In this document: positions 42,121-50,876 of the stretch, in pieces | Numbering within the stretch: the stretch's first letter is position 1 | How the letters are laid out: each line of letters starts with the position of its first letter | Assembly (NCBI GenBank): GCA_963727495.1 | Contig: CAVSGQ010000020.1 | Location: 124,001 to 188,000, forward strand | Source: Actinophytocola sp963727495 | Lineage (GTDB): Bacteria > Actinomycetota > Actinomycetes > Mycobacteriales > Pseudonocardiaceae | DNA length: 64,000 bases | Direction of reading: 5' to 3' | Program-made: the position numbers and the translations under genes | Notes under the pieces: model-generated | The model's database searches: none | The model's input: only the letters and a program-made list of their open reading frames with translations | Told to the model about the DNA's origin: nothing

Positions 42121-43968
42121 GTGAGCGGGGTCACGGTCGTCGTCGACTTCGGCGCCACCGACACGGTCGGTGTGCTCCGCAGGCACGGCGAGGTCGCCCG
42201 GCCGGTCGTGGTGGACGGCGAGCAGAGCCTGCCCTCCGCGGTCGCGCTCAGCCCGGACGACCAGCTGGTCGTGGGCCGGGAGGCGGTGCGGGTGGGTGCC
42301 GCCGACCCGCACCGGCTGGTGAGTGACCTCAAGCACCGCCTCGACAAGCGCGACGTCATGGTCGGCGACCTGGCCCTGCCGGTGACCTCGGTGGTGCGCA
42401 CCCTGCTGGCCCGCGTGGTGCGGGCGGCCGGCCCGGCGGGCGAGCTGGTGCTCACCCATCCCGCCGACTGGCCCGCGGAGCGGGTGGAGGTGCTCAGCCG
42501 CGCGGCGGAGGGGCTCGCGCCGTCGGTGCGCACGGTCCCGGCGCCGCTGGCCGCCGCGGCGGGCGTGGACCTGGAGTCCGACCAGACGCTGCTGGTGCTC
42601 GACCTGGACGGGGACGCCGGCACCGCGAACGTGGTGCGCTGCCGGTCCGGGCGGTTCACCGTGGTCTCCAGCATGGACCTGCCACCGGACGCGGACGTGG
42701 CGAAGGCCGCGCGGTCCGCGGACGCCGTGCTCGTCGTGGGCCGGTCCGCCCGGCGGCCGGCACTCGTCCGGCGGCTCGCCGAGCTCGGCAGGCCGGTGCG
42801 CAGCGACCCCGACCCGGCCACCGCGGTGGCCCGTGGGGCACTGCGGCTGATCGACCAGCGCCCGGCGGCGCGGGAGCGGTCGGGCCGGGCGTGGCTGCGG
42901 CGTGCGGCGGTGTCCGCGGCGGCGCTGGTGATCCTGGCCGCGGTCGGCGCGGTGCTGGCGCTCGGCTGGGGGCCGGGGCTGCGCACGGCGGGCAGCCCGG
43001 GGCCGGCCGCGGGAGCGCTGGTCGACGAGCCCGAGGAGGACGAGGGCGCGACGATGCCGCCGGTCGTCGAGGGGCAGGAGATGGTCGCCGCGGGCGCGCA
43101 GGCGTTCGTCACCGGACGGCTCGGCTCGCCGGCGCGGTACCGCAGCACGGTCGGCGCGGAGCTGGACATCGTGGTCAAGGGCGTGCGTACCGCGCCGCTG
43201 TTGCCGGCGCTCGGGGACGCGCCCGCCGGATACCGCTGGGTGGTCGTGGAGCTGACCGGCACCAACACCTCGGGCCCGGACTGGGACGGCGACCTGTCGC
43301 GGAGCGTGTCGGTCCTCGACGACCGCGGCCTGTGGATCCGCCCGATCGGGGACGGCGTGGTGACGTGCTCGTCGACGGCGTCGAAGCCGCCGAAGATCGT
43401 GCCGGAGGGGCAGCGGTTCGACGCGTGCGTGGCGATGCCCGTGCCGGAGCGCACCCCGGTCGCCGCGGTGGTGTTCGGCTCGCCCGGCTCGTCCGCGCAG
43501 CTGCCGATCCGGGTGCCGGTGACGGTGCCCGTGGTGCCGCGCGCCAGACCGGCGACGCCCCGGGTGGCCGGCACCGTGGGCGAGCAGCCGGTCGAGGTCA
43601 CGCTGGCCGACTCCACGATGCGAGCGGGCTTCGACGTGGTCCTCACCCCGTCGGGTTACCTCGGCGACCGCCGCCCGGCCGCGGGCAACCGTTTCGTGGT
43701 GGTGCGCGCCGCCCTGGGCCCGGCCGACGACGTCTTCCTGCGCGACGACCGCGGGGCGCTGAGCCGTCCGGTGCCGGGTGTCGAGCGGATGCCGGACTGC
43801 CCGCCGTTCGTCGGCCCGGGCACCGCGGACCGACCGGTGTACGCCTGCTTCGTCTACGAGATAGCGGCCGGCGCGAAGATCGCCGGCGTCACCTACGGCG
43901 ACCTCGAGCCGGACGCGCCACTGTCCGGAAGGGACATGGAACGCTGGCCGACCTGGACGATGGGCTGA
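42121..43968 (+). CDS. Hsp70-like ATPase domain fused to a membrane helix and exported domains
   Basis: The 615-residue protein starts at GTG (VSGVTVVVDFGATDTVGVL), the phosphate-1 loop of the actin/Hsp70 fold. Phosphate-2 is weak (LLVLDLDGDAGTANVV), and the ATPase-like part is only about 250 residues, shorter than true Hsp70. A TM helix (about 264-285, AAALVILAAVGAVLALGW) leads to about 330 exported residues with two beta-rich repeats (YRWVVVELTGTN and NRFVVVRAALGP, DUF4352-like) and paired Cys. No substrate-binding domain is seen. A sensor or scaffold role is a guess. Confidence 0.7.
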   Translation: MSGVTVVVDFGATDTVGVLRRHGEVARPVVVDGEQSLPSAVALSPDDQLVVGREAVRVGAADPHRLVSDLKHRLDKRDVMVGDLALPVTSVVRTLLARVVRAAGPAGELVLTHPADWPAERVEVLSRAAEGLAPSVRTVPAPLAAAAGVDLESDQTLLVLDLDGDAGTANVVRCRSGRFTVVSSMDLPPDADVAKAARSADAVLVVGRSARRPALVRRLAELGRPVRSDPDPATAVARGALRLIDQRPAARERSGRAWLRRAAVSAAALVILAAVGAVLALGWGPGLRTAGSPGPAAGALVDEPEEDEGATMPPVVEGQEMVAAGAQAFVTGRLGSPARYRSTVGAELDIVVKGVRTAPLLPALGDAPAGYRWVVVELTGTNTSGPDWDGDLSRSVSVLDDRGLWIRPIGDGVVTCSSTASKPPKIVPEGQRFDACVAMPVPERTPVAAVVFGSPGSSAQLPIRVPVTVPVVPRARPATPRVAGTVGEQPVEVTLADSTMRAGFDVVLTPSGYLGDRRPAAGNRFVVVRAALGPADDVFLRDDRGALSRPVPGVERMPDCPPFVGPGTADRPVYACFVYEIAAGAKIAGVTYGDLEPDAPLSGRDMERWPTWTMG

Positions 43969-43987
43969 CCCCTGCCCGCGGCGCGGT

Positions 43988-45475
43988 TCAGCCGTTCTCG
44001 GCGATGTCCGCGAGCACCGCGGCGATCGTGCGCACCGGGACGCCCGTGCCGCCCTTGGCCGTGTAGCCCCACGGCGAGCCGTTGTTGAATGCCGGGCCGG
44101 CGACGTCGATGTGCACCCACGGCAGGCCGTCCGGCACGAACTCGCGCAGGAACAGGGCCGCGGCGAGCATGCCGCCCCACCGGTGGCCGGTCACGTTCGA
44201 CAGGTCGGCGAGCTTCGAGTCCAGGTCCCGGCGCAGCTCGTCCGGCAGCGGCATCGGCCAGCCGCCCTCGCCGGTCGCCCGCGCGATCGCGGCCACCCGG
44301 TCGCGGAACTCGTCCGAGCCCATGATCCCCGGGGTCCGCCTGCCCAGCGAGACGATCTGCGCGCCGGTCAGCGTCGCGGTCTCCACCAGGTAGTCCGGCG
44401 CGTCCTCGCACGCCCGCACGATCGCGTCGGCCAGGATCAGCCGGCCCTCGGCGTCGGTGTTGAGCACCTCGACGGTCTTGCCGCCGTACATGGTCAGCAC
44501 GTCGCCCGGCCGGTAGGCCGTGCCGGAGGGCATGTTCTCCGCCATCGGCACGGTGGCGGTGACCTCCAGCGGGTACTTGAGCTTCGCCGCGAGCACCACG
44601 GTGGCCACGATCGCCGCGGCGCCGGACATGTCGGAGGTCATCTCCTCCATGTGGGTGGCCGGCTTGATCGAGATGCCGCCGGTGTCGAAGGTGATCCCCT
44701 TGCCGACCAGCGCCACCTTCCTGCGCGCCTTCGGGCCGCGGTAGGCGATCCGCACCACCCGCGGCGGGCGGGTCGAGCCCATGCCCACCCCGAGCACGCC
44801 GCCGAAGCCGCCCTTGCGCAGTGCCTTCTCGTCCAGGATCTCGACGTCCAGCCCGGCCGACCGGGCCAGAGCGGCGGCGCGCTCGGCGAACGAGGCGGGG
44901 AACAGGTCGTTCGGCGGGGTGTTGACGAGGTCGCGGGCGGTGGTCACCGCCTCGGCGATCGCCACCGCGGCCTTGAGCGTCGCGCGGTGCTCCTTGGCGC
45001 TGCCGTCGGCCGGGCTCACCAGGTCGACCCGCTCGACCGGGGCGTCACCGGGCTCGGAGCGGTACTCGTCGAACCGGTACGCGCCCAGCACCATGCCCTC
45101 GGCGGCCGCATGAAGGTCCATAGTGGACAGCGTGCTGACCGCACGCCGGGTGCCGGCGAGCGCCCGGGCCGCCGCACCCGAGGCGCGGCGCACCTGCTCG
45201 GCACCGGCCTCGCCGGCCGTGCCCAGCCCCGCGGCGAGCACCACGCCGGCCGGCAGCCGGCCCATGGTCGGGATCTTCACCACTTCGTCCGGTTTGCCGG
45301 TGGCACCCAACGCGGCGAGCACGTCCGCCAGGTCACCGCCGAACGCGGCGTCGATCGGTTCGGCGCCCGGCGCGAGCGCGACGTCCTCGCCGTCCTGCAC
45401 GGTGCCGATGACCACCGCGTCGACGGTGGCCTCGGCGGCCGAGGTCGTGGTGAGGGAGAGCTTGGGCGCGCTCAA
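43988..45475 (-). CDS. pepA: Leucyl aminopeptidase (M17)
   Basis: The 495-residue protein has the M17 metal site: VGKGITFDTGG (Lys, Asp), the second Asp in MTSDMSGAAA and NTDAEGRLILADA (Asp, Glu, Arg). It removes N-terminal residues in the cytoplasm. The start appears to be TTG (LSAPKLSLTTT) ten bases after AGGAG; no ATG or GTG fits before conserved sequence. It is convergent with the Hsp70-like gene and divergent from a membrane protein. Confidence 0.93.
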   Translation of the reverse strand: MSAPKLSLTTTSAAEATVDAVVIGTVQDGEDVALAPGAEPIDAAFGGDLADVLAALGATGKPDEVVKIPTMGRLPAGVVLAAGLGTAGEAGAEQVRRASGAAARALAGTRRAVSTLSTMDLHAAAEGMVLGAYRFDEYRSEPGDAPVERVDLVSPADGSAKEHRATLKAAVAIAEAVTTARDLVNTPPNDLFPASFAERAAALARSAGLDVEILDEKALRKGGFGGVLGVGMGSTRPPRVVRIAYRGPKARRKVALVGKGITFDTGGISIKPATHMEEMTSDMSGAAAIVATVVLAAKLKYPLEVTATVPMAENMPSGTAYRPGDVLTMYGGKTVEVLNTDAEGRLILADAIVRACEDAPDYLVETATLTGAQIVSLGRRTPGIMGSDEFRDRVAAIARATGEGGWPMPLPDELRRDLDSKLADLSNVTGHRWGGMLAAALFLREFVPDGLPWVHIDVAGPAFNNGSPWGYTAKGGTGVPVRTIAAVLADIAENG

Positions 45476-45574
45476 CGATCTGCTCCTGTCGGTCGGGTTG
45501 CTGACGCATGCTAACGAGGTGCGGCCGCCGTGCCCCCGTGAGGTCGCCCCGACCTGGTCTGACACGGTGGGCGC

Positions 45575-46495
45575 ATGTCCGAACCGGTACGCGGGGTGGA
45601 TCACGTCGCGGGCGGCGTCGCGTCCAGTTTCGGCGCCGGGCTGTTCCTCGGGCTCGCGCCCGCCGCGTCGCTCGCCGGCCGCCTGCTGCTCGTCGCTCTC
45701 GTGCTGGCCGCCGTGGCGGGGAGCATCGCCGTGCTGTCCATATCGGAGCGTCCACACGAGAGCCTGCCGGTTGCGGTGCGGCGCTTCGGGTTCGCGCTCG
45801 GCACCCTCGCCCGGCTGGCGGCGGCGGTGGCCGTGGCCGGCACCGCCGGGACCTACCTCACGCCGTTCGCCGGCGCCGGGCTGGTGGTGCTGGCCACCGC
45901 CGCGGCGGTGCTGGGGGTGCCGCCGGTCGTGGTCCGCGTCGCGGCGGTCGTGGTGCTGGCGGTGCTCGCGCTGGTCGTGGCGGCCTGCTTCGCCATCGCG
46001 CCGGTCGCCCCGGCGGTGGCCGCACCGGACGGCGGCAGCGTGCTCGGGGTGCTCGCCGCGGCCGGCCTGCTGGCCGTGTGCTTCTTCGGTGCCGACCCGT
46101 CGGGTAGCCGGCCCGGCGTGCTCGTGGTGCTCGGGATCGTCGCGGTGGCCTGCCTCGCGGTGACCGCGGCCGTCGTGCGCCAGCTCGGCGCGCCCCGGCT
46201 CGCGCTCTCGCCGGCGCCGCTGCGCGCCGCGCTCGCCGCCGCCGACGCGAGCGCGCTGGGGCCGTTGCTGCTCGCCGGGGTGAGCGTGGGTTGCGGGTTC
46301 GCCGTGCTCGGGGTGCTGCGTGGGCTGCGGGTCGCCGGTGTTCCCCCGGTGCGGGTGGCCGTCGCGGCCGGCGCGGCGACCGTGGCGGGCGGCCTGCTGG
46401 TGCCGCCGGTGGCGGCCCTCGCGGCCGCCGCGGTCCTGCTGTTGAGTGACGCGGCGTTCAGAATGATTGCTGTGCGTCACCGCCCGGCCGAGTGA
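45575..46495 (+). CDS. Multi-pass membrane protein, unknown
   Basis: The 306-residue protein is extremely hydrophobic, with about eight or nine TM helices rich in Ala, Val and Leu, and a short basic C-terminus (MIAVRHRPAE). I recognise no family. It lies between pepA and ilvE; M. tuberculosis has a membrane protein (Rv2209) in the same neighbourhood. Confidence 0.7.
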   Translation: MSEPVRGVDHVAGGVASSFGAGLFLGLAPAASLAGRLLLVALVLAAVAGSIAVLSISERPHESLPVAVRRFGFALGTLARLAAAVAVAGTAGTYLTPFAGAGLVVLATAAAVLGVPPVVVRVAAVVVLAVLALVVAACFAIAPVAPAVAAPDGGSVLGVLAAAGLLAVCFFGADPSGSRPGVLVVLGIVAVACLAVTAAVVRQLGAPRLALSPAPLRAALAAADASALGPLLLAGVSVGCGFAVLGVLRGLRVAGVPPVRVAVAAGAATVAGGLLVPPVAALAAAAVLLLSDAAFRMIAVRHRPAE

Positions 46496-46528
46496 CTTCG
46501 TTGGACGACGGAATGTCCGATCACCGAG

Positions 46529-46563
46529 TTCTCAGCGGGCCGGTCGGCAGCTAACGTGCACAC
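46529..46563 (+). promoter_or_regulatory. Leaderless promoter of ilvE
   Basis: TTCTCA (46529-46534), 17 bases and TAACGT (46552-46557) form a promoter. Six bases follow before the ATG at 46564, so transcription should begin at the start codon. Confidence 0.55.
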
Positions 46564-47658
46564 ATGACGTCCACATTCACCAGGACTCCCCATCCGTCAC
46601 CGGCGACCCCGGAACGGATCGCGGAGGTATTGGCCAATCCTGGGTTCGGGCAACACTTCACCGACCACATGGTGACGGTTCGCTACGACCGGACGCAGGG
46701 CTGGCATGACGCGCGGGTCGGGCCCTACAGCCCGATCACGCTTGACCCGGCGGCCATGGTGCTGCACTACGGGCAGGCGATCTTCGAGGGCCTGAAGGCC
46801 TACCGGCAGCCGAGCGGAACGATCGCGAGCTTCCGGCCGGAGGCGAACGCGGAGCGGTTCCGCCGCTCGGCACGCCGGCTGGCCATGCCGGAGCTGCCGG
46901 ACGAGCTGTTCATCGGCTCGCTGCGCGAGCTCGTCGCGGTCGACGGCCGGTGGGTGCCGGAGGAGGACGAGGAGTCCCTGTACCTGCGCCCGTTCATGAT
47001 CTCCACGGAGGTCGGCCTCGGCGTGCGGCCCGCGGCGGACTACCTGTACCTGCTGATCGCCTCGCCGGCCGGGTCCTACTTCGCGAGCGGTGTCAAGCCG
47101 GTGAGCGTGTGGCTGTCGCACGAGTACGTGCGCGCCGCGCCCGGCGGGACCGGTGCGGCGAAGTTCGCGGGCAACTACGCGGCGTCGCTGGTGGCGCAGG
47201 CGCAGGCGGCCGAGCAGGGGTGTGACCAGGTGGTGTGGCTGGATGCCGTGGAGCGCCGGTGGGTCGAGGAGATGGGCGGGATGAACCTGTTCTTCGTCTT
47301 CGGCTCGGGCGCGGACGCCCGGGTGGTGACGCCGGAGCTGTCCGGCTCGCTGCTGGCCGGCATCACCCGCGACTCGCTGCTGACGCTGGCCGCGTCGCTC
47401 GGCTACACGGTCGAGGAGCGGCGGATCTCCACCGAGGAGTGGGAGAAGAAGGCCGAGTCGGGCGAGCTGACCGAGGTCTTCGCGTGCGGCACGGCGGCCG
47501 TCATCACCCCGGTCGGCTCGGTGAAGCACGCCGACGGCGAGTTCGTGATCAACGGCGGCGCGTCGGGTGAGGTGTCGATGCGGCTGCGTGCGGCGCTGAC
47601 CGCGATCCAGCGCGGCACGGAGCCGGACCCGCACGGCTGGATGGTCCCGCTGACCTGA
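46564..47658 (+). CDS. ilvE: Branched-chain amino acid aminotransferase
   Basis: The 364-residue PLP enzyme has the fold-type IV signatures: YGQAIFEGLKAYR, the PLP Lys in GGTGAAKFAGNYAAS and the C-terminal FACGTAAVITPVG. It makes the last step of Leu, Ile and Val synthesis and the first of their breakdown, feeding branched primers to FabH. The message is probably leaderless. It is convergent with cobS, with three short CGCTGACC repeats between them. Confidence 0.95.
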   Translation: MTSTFTRTPHPSPATPERIAEVLANPGFGQHFTDHMVTVRYDRTQGWHDARVGPYSPITLDPAAMVLHYGQAIFEGLKAYRQPSGTIASFRPEANAERFRRSARRLAMPELPDELFIGSLRELVAVDGRWVPEEDEESLYLRPFMISTEVGLGVRPAADYLYLLIASPAGSYFASGVKPVSVWLSHEYVRAAPGGTGAAKFAGNYAASLVAQAQAAEQGCDQVVWLDAVERRWVEEMGGMNLFFVFGSGADARVVTPELSGSLLAGITRDSLLTLAASLGYTVEERRISTEEWEKKAESGELTEVFACGTAAVITPVGSVKHADGEFVINGGASGEVSMRLRAALTAIQRGTEPDPHGWMVPLT

Positions 47659-47699
47659 GTTCCCGCTGACCGGGTTTCGCTGACCGGGTTTTCGCCGAC

Positions 47700-48443
47700 C
47701 TAGGAGATCGTGCAGGTGGCCGCCACGATCGTGGTGGCCACCTCGCACGTCGCGCCCAGCACGTCGCCGGTGATGCCGCCCAGCCTGCGGCGCACGTGCG
47801 CGACGAACCCGGCGGTGACGCCCGCCGCGACGACGACCGCGACCGGCCCGACCCAGATGTGGTGCCGGTCGACGAAGACGCTCGTGACCAGCAGGACGGA
47901 CAGCCACGCCGCGGGCACGGACGGGTGCTGGGTCCCGGCGACGAGCGCGCCGAGCCCGTCCGGCCGCGCGGCGGGGATGCGGTGCAGGCAGCAGCAGGTG
48001 ATCGCCACCCGCCCGGCGACGGTCGCGAGCACGATCGCCCACCACCGGTCACCGGCGAGCGCGCCGTAGGCCGACGCCTGCGCACCGAGCACCACGACCA
48101 GCGTGACGACGCCGAAGGGCCCCACACCCCCGTCGCGCATGACCGCGAGCGCTCGGTCGGGCGGTCCGTAGCAGCCGAGCCCGTCGGCGGTGTCGGCGAG
48201 CCCGTCGAGATGCATGCCCCGGGTGGCGACGGCCAGCAGGCCGACGGTGATCAGCCCGGCGAGCAGCCCCGGCATGCCCGCGCGGCCCAGCAGGTACACC
48301 AGGGCCGCGGCCGGCAGCCCGAGCAGCAGGCCGGCGACCGGCGCGAGCGCGATCGCCCGCCCGGCGACGGCCCGGTTCACGTCGACACGACCGGAGGGGA
48401 CGACGGTGAGCCACGAGAGGGCCAGCCGGAGCGCGGGGCCCAT
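47700..48443 (-). CDS. cobS: Adenosylcobinamide-GDP ribazoletransferase
   Basis: The 247-residue membrane protein starts at MGPALRLALSWLTVVPSGR and has the CobS motif RGMHLDGLADTADGLG. It joins alpha-ribazole to adenosylcobinamide-GDP in the last steps of vitamin B12 assembly. It is the third gene of cobU-cobT-cobS, separated from cobT by an unusual 325-base gap. A much longer open frame upstream is low-complexity and rejected. Confidence 0.93.
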   Translation of the reverse strand: MGPALRLALSWLTVVPSGRVDVNRAVAGRAIALAPVAGLLLGLPAAALVYLLGRAGMPGLLAGLITVGLLAVATRGMHLDGLADTADGLGCYGPPDRALAVMRDGGVGPFGVVTLVVVLGAQASAYGALAGDRWWAIVLATVAGRVAITCCCLHRIPAARPDGLGALVAGTQHPSVPAAWLSVLLVTSVFVDRHHIWVGPVAVVVAAGVTAGFVAHVRRRLGGITGDVLGATCEVATTIVAATCTIS

Positions 48444-48768
48444 CAGGCGGCCCGCCGTGGGCGGAGTGTCGGCCGGGGTGAGGTGTGTGGTCGGGTGGCC
48501 GCCGGGTGGCCGGGGCGGTGCTGACGTGGCCTCGGGCGCGGGTGGGCGCTGTGTCGCGTGGCTGCCGGGTGGATGAGGTGGTGACAGCCCGTTCCGGCGG
48601 GTCGCGGGTACGTCGCGGCGTGGCGGGCGGCGAGGGGCGTCGCCGGGAGGCGATGTGGTGGCAGCGGGCCGCACCCGACCGGCGCCCGGTCGGGAGTCAC
48701 CGGTGGCGCGCACCTCGCCGGGGTGCGACCTGGCGGTGCGCAGTGGATCCGGGCTCGGCCGGTGCGCA
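48444..48768. other. Gap between cobT and cobS without a gene
   Basis: The region is very rich in G+C and contains imperfect copies of GTGGC-T/C-GCCGGGTGG (for example near 48496-48512 and 48560-48573). The open frames crossing it are Pro/Arg/Thr-rich and have no family likeness. I see no riboswitch or promoter I can support. Confidence 0.4.
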
Positions 48769-49863
48769 TCAGGTTGCGTCGTCGTCGATGTCGGGAGGTG
48801 GGGCGGGGGCGTCGGCTTCCGGGCCGCTGATGCCTGCCTCCGTGAAGGTGGCCATGTCCGACAGGATCCGCACCGCCATCGTCAGCAAGGGGATCGCGGC
48901 CGTCGCGCCGGTGCCCTCGCCCAGGCGCATCTTCAGGTCCAGCAACGGTTGCAGGTCCAGGTGTTCCAGCACCAGCGCGTGCGCCGGCTCCGTCGAGAGG
49001 TGGCCGGCCACCCACCAGGCCCGCGCCCCGGGCGCCAGTTCCTCCGCCACGAGGGCGGCGGCACCGGCGATCACGCCGTCCAGGACCACCGGGGTGCGGC
49101 GGACCGCGGCCTGCGCCAGGAAGGCGGCCATCGCCGCGATGTCGGCTCCCGCGACCGTGCGCAGCAGCGCCACCGGGTCGGCGGTCACCGGCTTGGCCCG
49201 CCGCAGGGCGTCGCGGATGGCCGCCGTCTTGCGCATCCAGGTCGTGTCGTCGATGCCCGTGCCGCGGCCGACGACGGCCACCGGCTCGGTGCCGGTCAGG
49301 GCGGCGATCAGGACGGCCGCGGCCGTCGTGTTGCCGATGCCCATGTCGCCGGCCACCAGCAGGTCCGCGCCGCCGTCCACCTCTTCGTCCACAATGGACT
49401 TGCCGGCGGCGAGGGCGGCGTCGACCTCCGCCTCGGTGAGCGCGTCCTCGGTGTCGATGGGAGCGGAGGAGCGCCGCACCTTCAGCGCGGCGACCTCGGG
49501 CGAGGTGTCGGCGTCGACGGACATGTCCACGACGCGCACGCCGGCGCCCGCGGCGGCGGCGAGCACGTTGACCGCGGCGCCACCGGCCACGAAGTTGGCC
49601 ACCATCTGCGCGGTGACCTCGCTGGGATACGCCGACACGCCGCGCGCGGCCACGCCGTGGTCACCGGCGAACACCACGATCCTGGGCCGCCGCAACGGGT
49701 TCGGCGGGCACCGGCCCTGGCACGCGGCGAGCCAGGCGCCGAGATCCTCCAGCCGGCCGAGCGAGCCGGGGGGCTTCGTGAGCTGCTCGTGCCGGATCAG
49801 CGCGGCCTGCCGCGCCGACTCGTCCGGCGGGGCGACGGTGTCGAACTCGACCGGGTCGGTCAT
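48769..49863 (-). CDS. cobT: Nicotinate-nucleotide--dimethylbenzimidazole phosphoribosyltransferase
   Basis: The 364-residue protein has the CobT signatures VVFAGDHGVAARGVSAYP, GDMGIGNTTAAAVLIAALTG and the catalytic Glu in MRLGEGTGA. It activates the lower ligand of cobalamin, producing alpha-ribazole phosphate for CobS. It lies 15 bases downstream of cobU on the same strand. Confidence 0.95.
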   Translation of the reverse strand: MTDPVEFDTVAPPDESARQAALIRHEQLTKPPGSLGRLEDLGAWLAACQGRCPPNPLRRPRIVVFAGDHGVAARGVSAYPSEVTAQMVANFVAGGAAVNVLAAAAGAGVRVVDMSVDADTSPEVAALKVRRSSAPIDTEDALTEAEVDAALAAGKSIVDEEVDGGADLLVAGDMGIGNTTAAAVLIAALTGTEPVAVVGRGTGIDDTTWMRKTAAIRDALRRAKPVTADPVALLRTVAGADIAAMAAFLAQAAVRRTPVVLDGVIAGAAALVAEELAPGARAWWVAGHLSTEPAHALVLEHLDLQPLLDLKMRLGEGTGATAAIPLLTMAVRILSDMATFTEAGISGPEADAPAPPPDIDDDAT

Positions 49864-49878
49864 CCGGCTCCTTCCAGG

Positions 49879-50406
49879 TCAACGCAGTCGCAGCGGGATG
49901 CCGGCCACCAGCAGCACGACATCCGTGCACCGCTCGGCGAGTGCCGCGTTGAGCGCACCCAGCTGATCGCGGAAGAGCCTGCCAGAACGGGTCGCGGGCA
50001 CGACGCCGAGGCCGACCTCCGCGGAGACGAGCACCATGTCCGCGCGGCTCGCGCCGAGCCCGCCGACCAGCCCGTCGCACGCGGCGCGGACCGGGTCGAG
50101 CGGTCCGCCGTCCCACGCGCCGGCGTCGTCGAGCAGCGCGGTGAGCCAGGTCGCGACGTCGTCGACGAGCACCGGACCCGCCGCCTGCGCCAGGAACGGC
50201 CCGAGCTCGGCCGGGTCGGCGAGCTCCACGGTGCGCCACGCGGCCGGCCGGCGCTCGACGTGCGCGGCGATCCGGGCGGTCCATTCGGCGTCACCGGGGT
50301 CGGTGCGCGCGGTCGCCACGTAGGTCGCCGGGGCGTCCGTGAGCAGGCCTTCCGCGTGCGCGGACTTGCCCGACCGCGCGCCGCCGAGCACCAGGGTTCG
50401 TCGCAC
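49879..50406 (-). CDS. cobU: Adenosylcobinamide kinase/guanylyltransferase
   Basis: The 175-residue protein has the P-loop GGARSGKSAHAE, VLVDDVATWLTALL and LVSAEVGLGVVPATRSGRLFRDQLG, which match CobU/CobP. It phosphorylates and guanylylates adenosylcobinamide ahead of CobS. It is the first gene of the cob cluster and starts at GTG. No B12 riboswitch is present in the 24 bases upstream. Confidence 0.93.
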   Translation of the reverse strand: MRRTLVLGGARSGKSAHAEGLLTDAPATYVATARTDPGDAEWTARIAAHVERRPAAWRTVELADPAELGPFLAQAAGPVLVDDVATWLTALLDDAGAWDGGPLDPVRAACDGLVGGLGASRADMVLVSAEVGLGVVPATRSGRLFRDQLGALNAALAERCTDVVLLVAGIPLRLR

Positions 50407-50430
50407 GCCGGCACGCTATCTTGTGCCGCC

Positions 50431-50625
50431 GTGGAGTACTGGTGGCGCTACGGCTCCGGGCCGGAGCGGTCGGAGGCGTTCGCGGAGCGGGCCGAGGCCG
50501 AGGAGTGGCTCGGGTCGGCGTGGTCGCGGCTGCTCGGGCAGGGGGTTGACGAGGTCACGTTGGTCTCCGGGGATGGTGAGGTGTACGGCCCGATGAGCCT
50601 GCACCCGCCGGACGAGGGGGAGTGA
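50431..50625 (+). CDS. Small actinobacterial protein (64 residues)
   Basis: The protein begins at GTG (VEYWWRYGSGPERSEAFAE), with an acidic Glu-rich helix and ...VTLVSGDGEVYGPMSLHP at the C-terminus. Its compact, ordered look and codon use support a real gene. I know no function. TATCTT lies nine bases before the start, suggesting a near-leaderless promoter divergent from cobU. Confidence 0.65.
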   Translation: MEYWWRYGSGPERSEAFAERAEAEEWLGSAWSRLLGQGVDEVTLVSGDGEVYGPMSLHPPDEGE

Positions 50626-50833
50626 GCGCGGCCGGTCGGGACTGGTCGGGGCTGGCACGGGTGCCCGAGGGCGTGGCGCCTCGCTGGAGCCGGTGCTTGC
50701 CGGGCGCCGTGTGGTGCTCCGGCGGGTCGAGGGCTTGTGGTTGGGGCTGTGGTGGGTTGCGCGGCGGTGGAGCCGGAGGTCGGTGGGCCGGCCAGCGCTC
50801 CGTGTGGGCTCCGGTGGTGGGGACCGGCGAGGG

Positions 50834-50867
50834 ACCGGGCCGAGGTCGGGATGGGGCTCGGCCCGGT
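50834..50867. terminator. Hairpin between convergent genes
   Basis: ACCGGGCCGAG (50834-50844) and CTCGGCCCGGT (50857-50867) are perfect 11-base arms with a 12-base loop, 10 bases before the aldo/keto reductase stop codon. It can end transcription from both sides. The rest of 50626-50876 holds no supported gene. Confidence 0.65.
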
Positions 50868-50876
50868 CGTCGGGGG

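Noticed and set aside
48444..48713. N-terminal extension of CobS
   Set aside because: The extra 90 residues are Pro/Arg/Thr-rich and precede the normal CobS start at MGPALRLALSW.
50407..50430. Cobalamin riboswitch ahead of the cob genes
   Set aside because: Only 24 bases separate cobU from the divergent gene; there is no B12 box or room for the aptamer.
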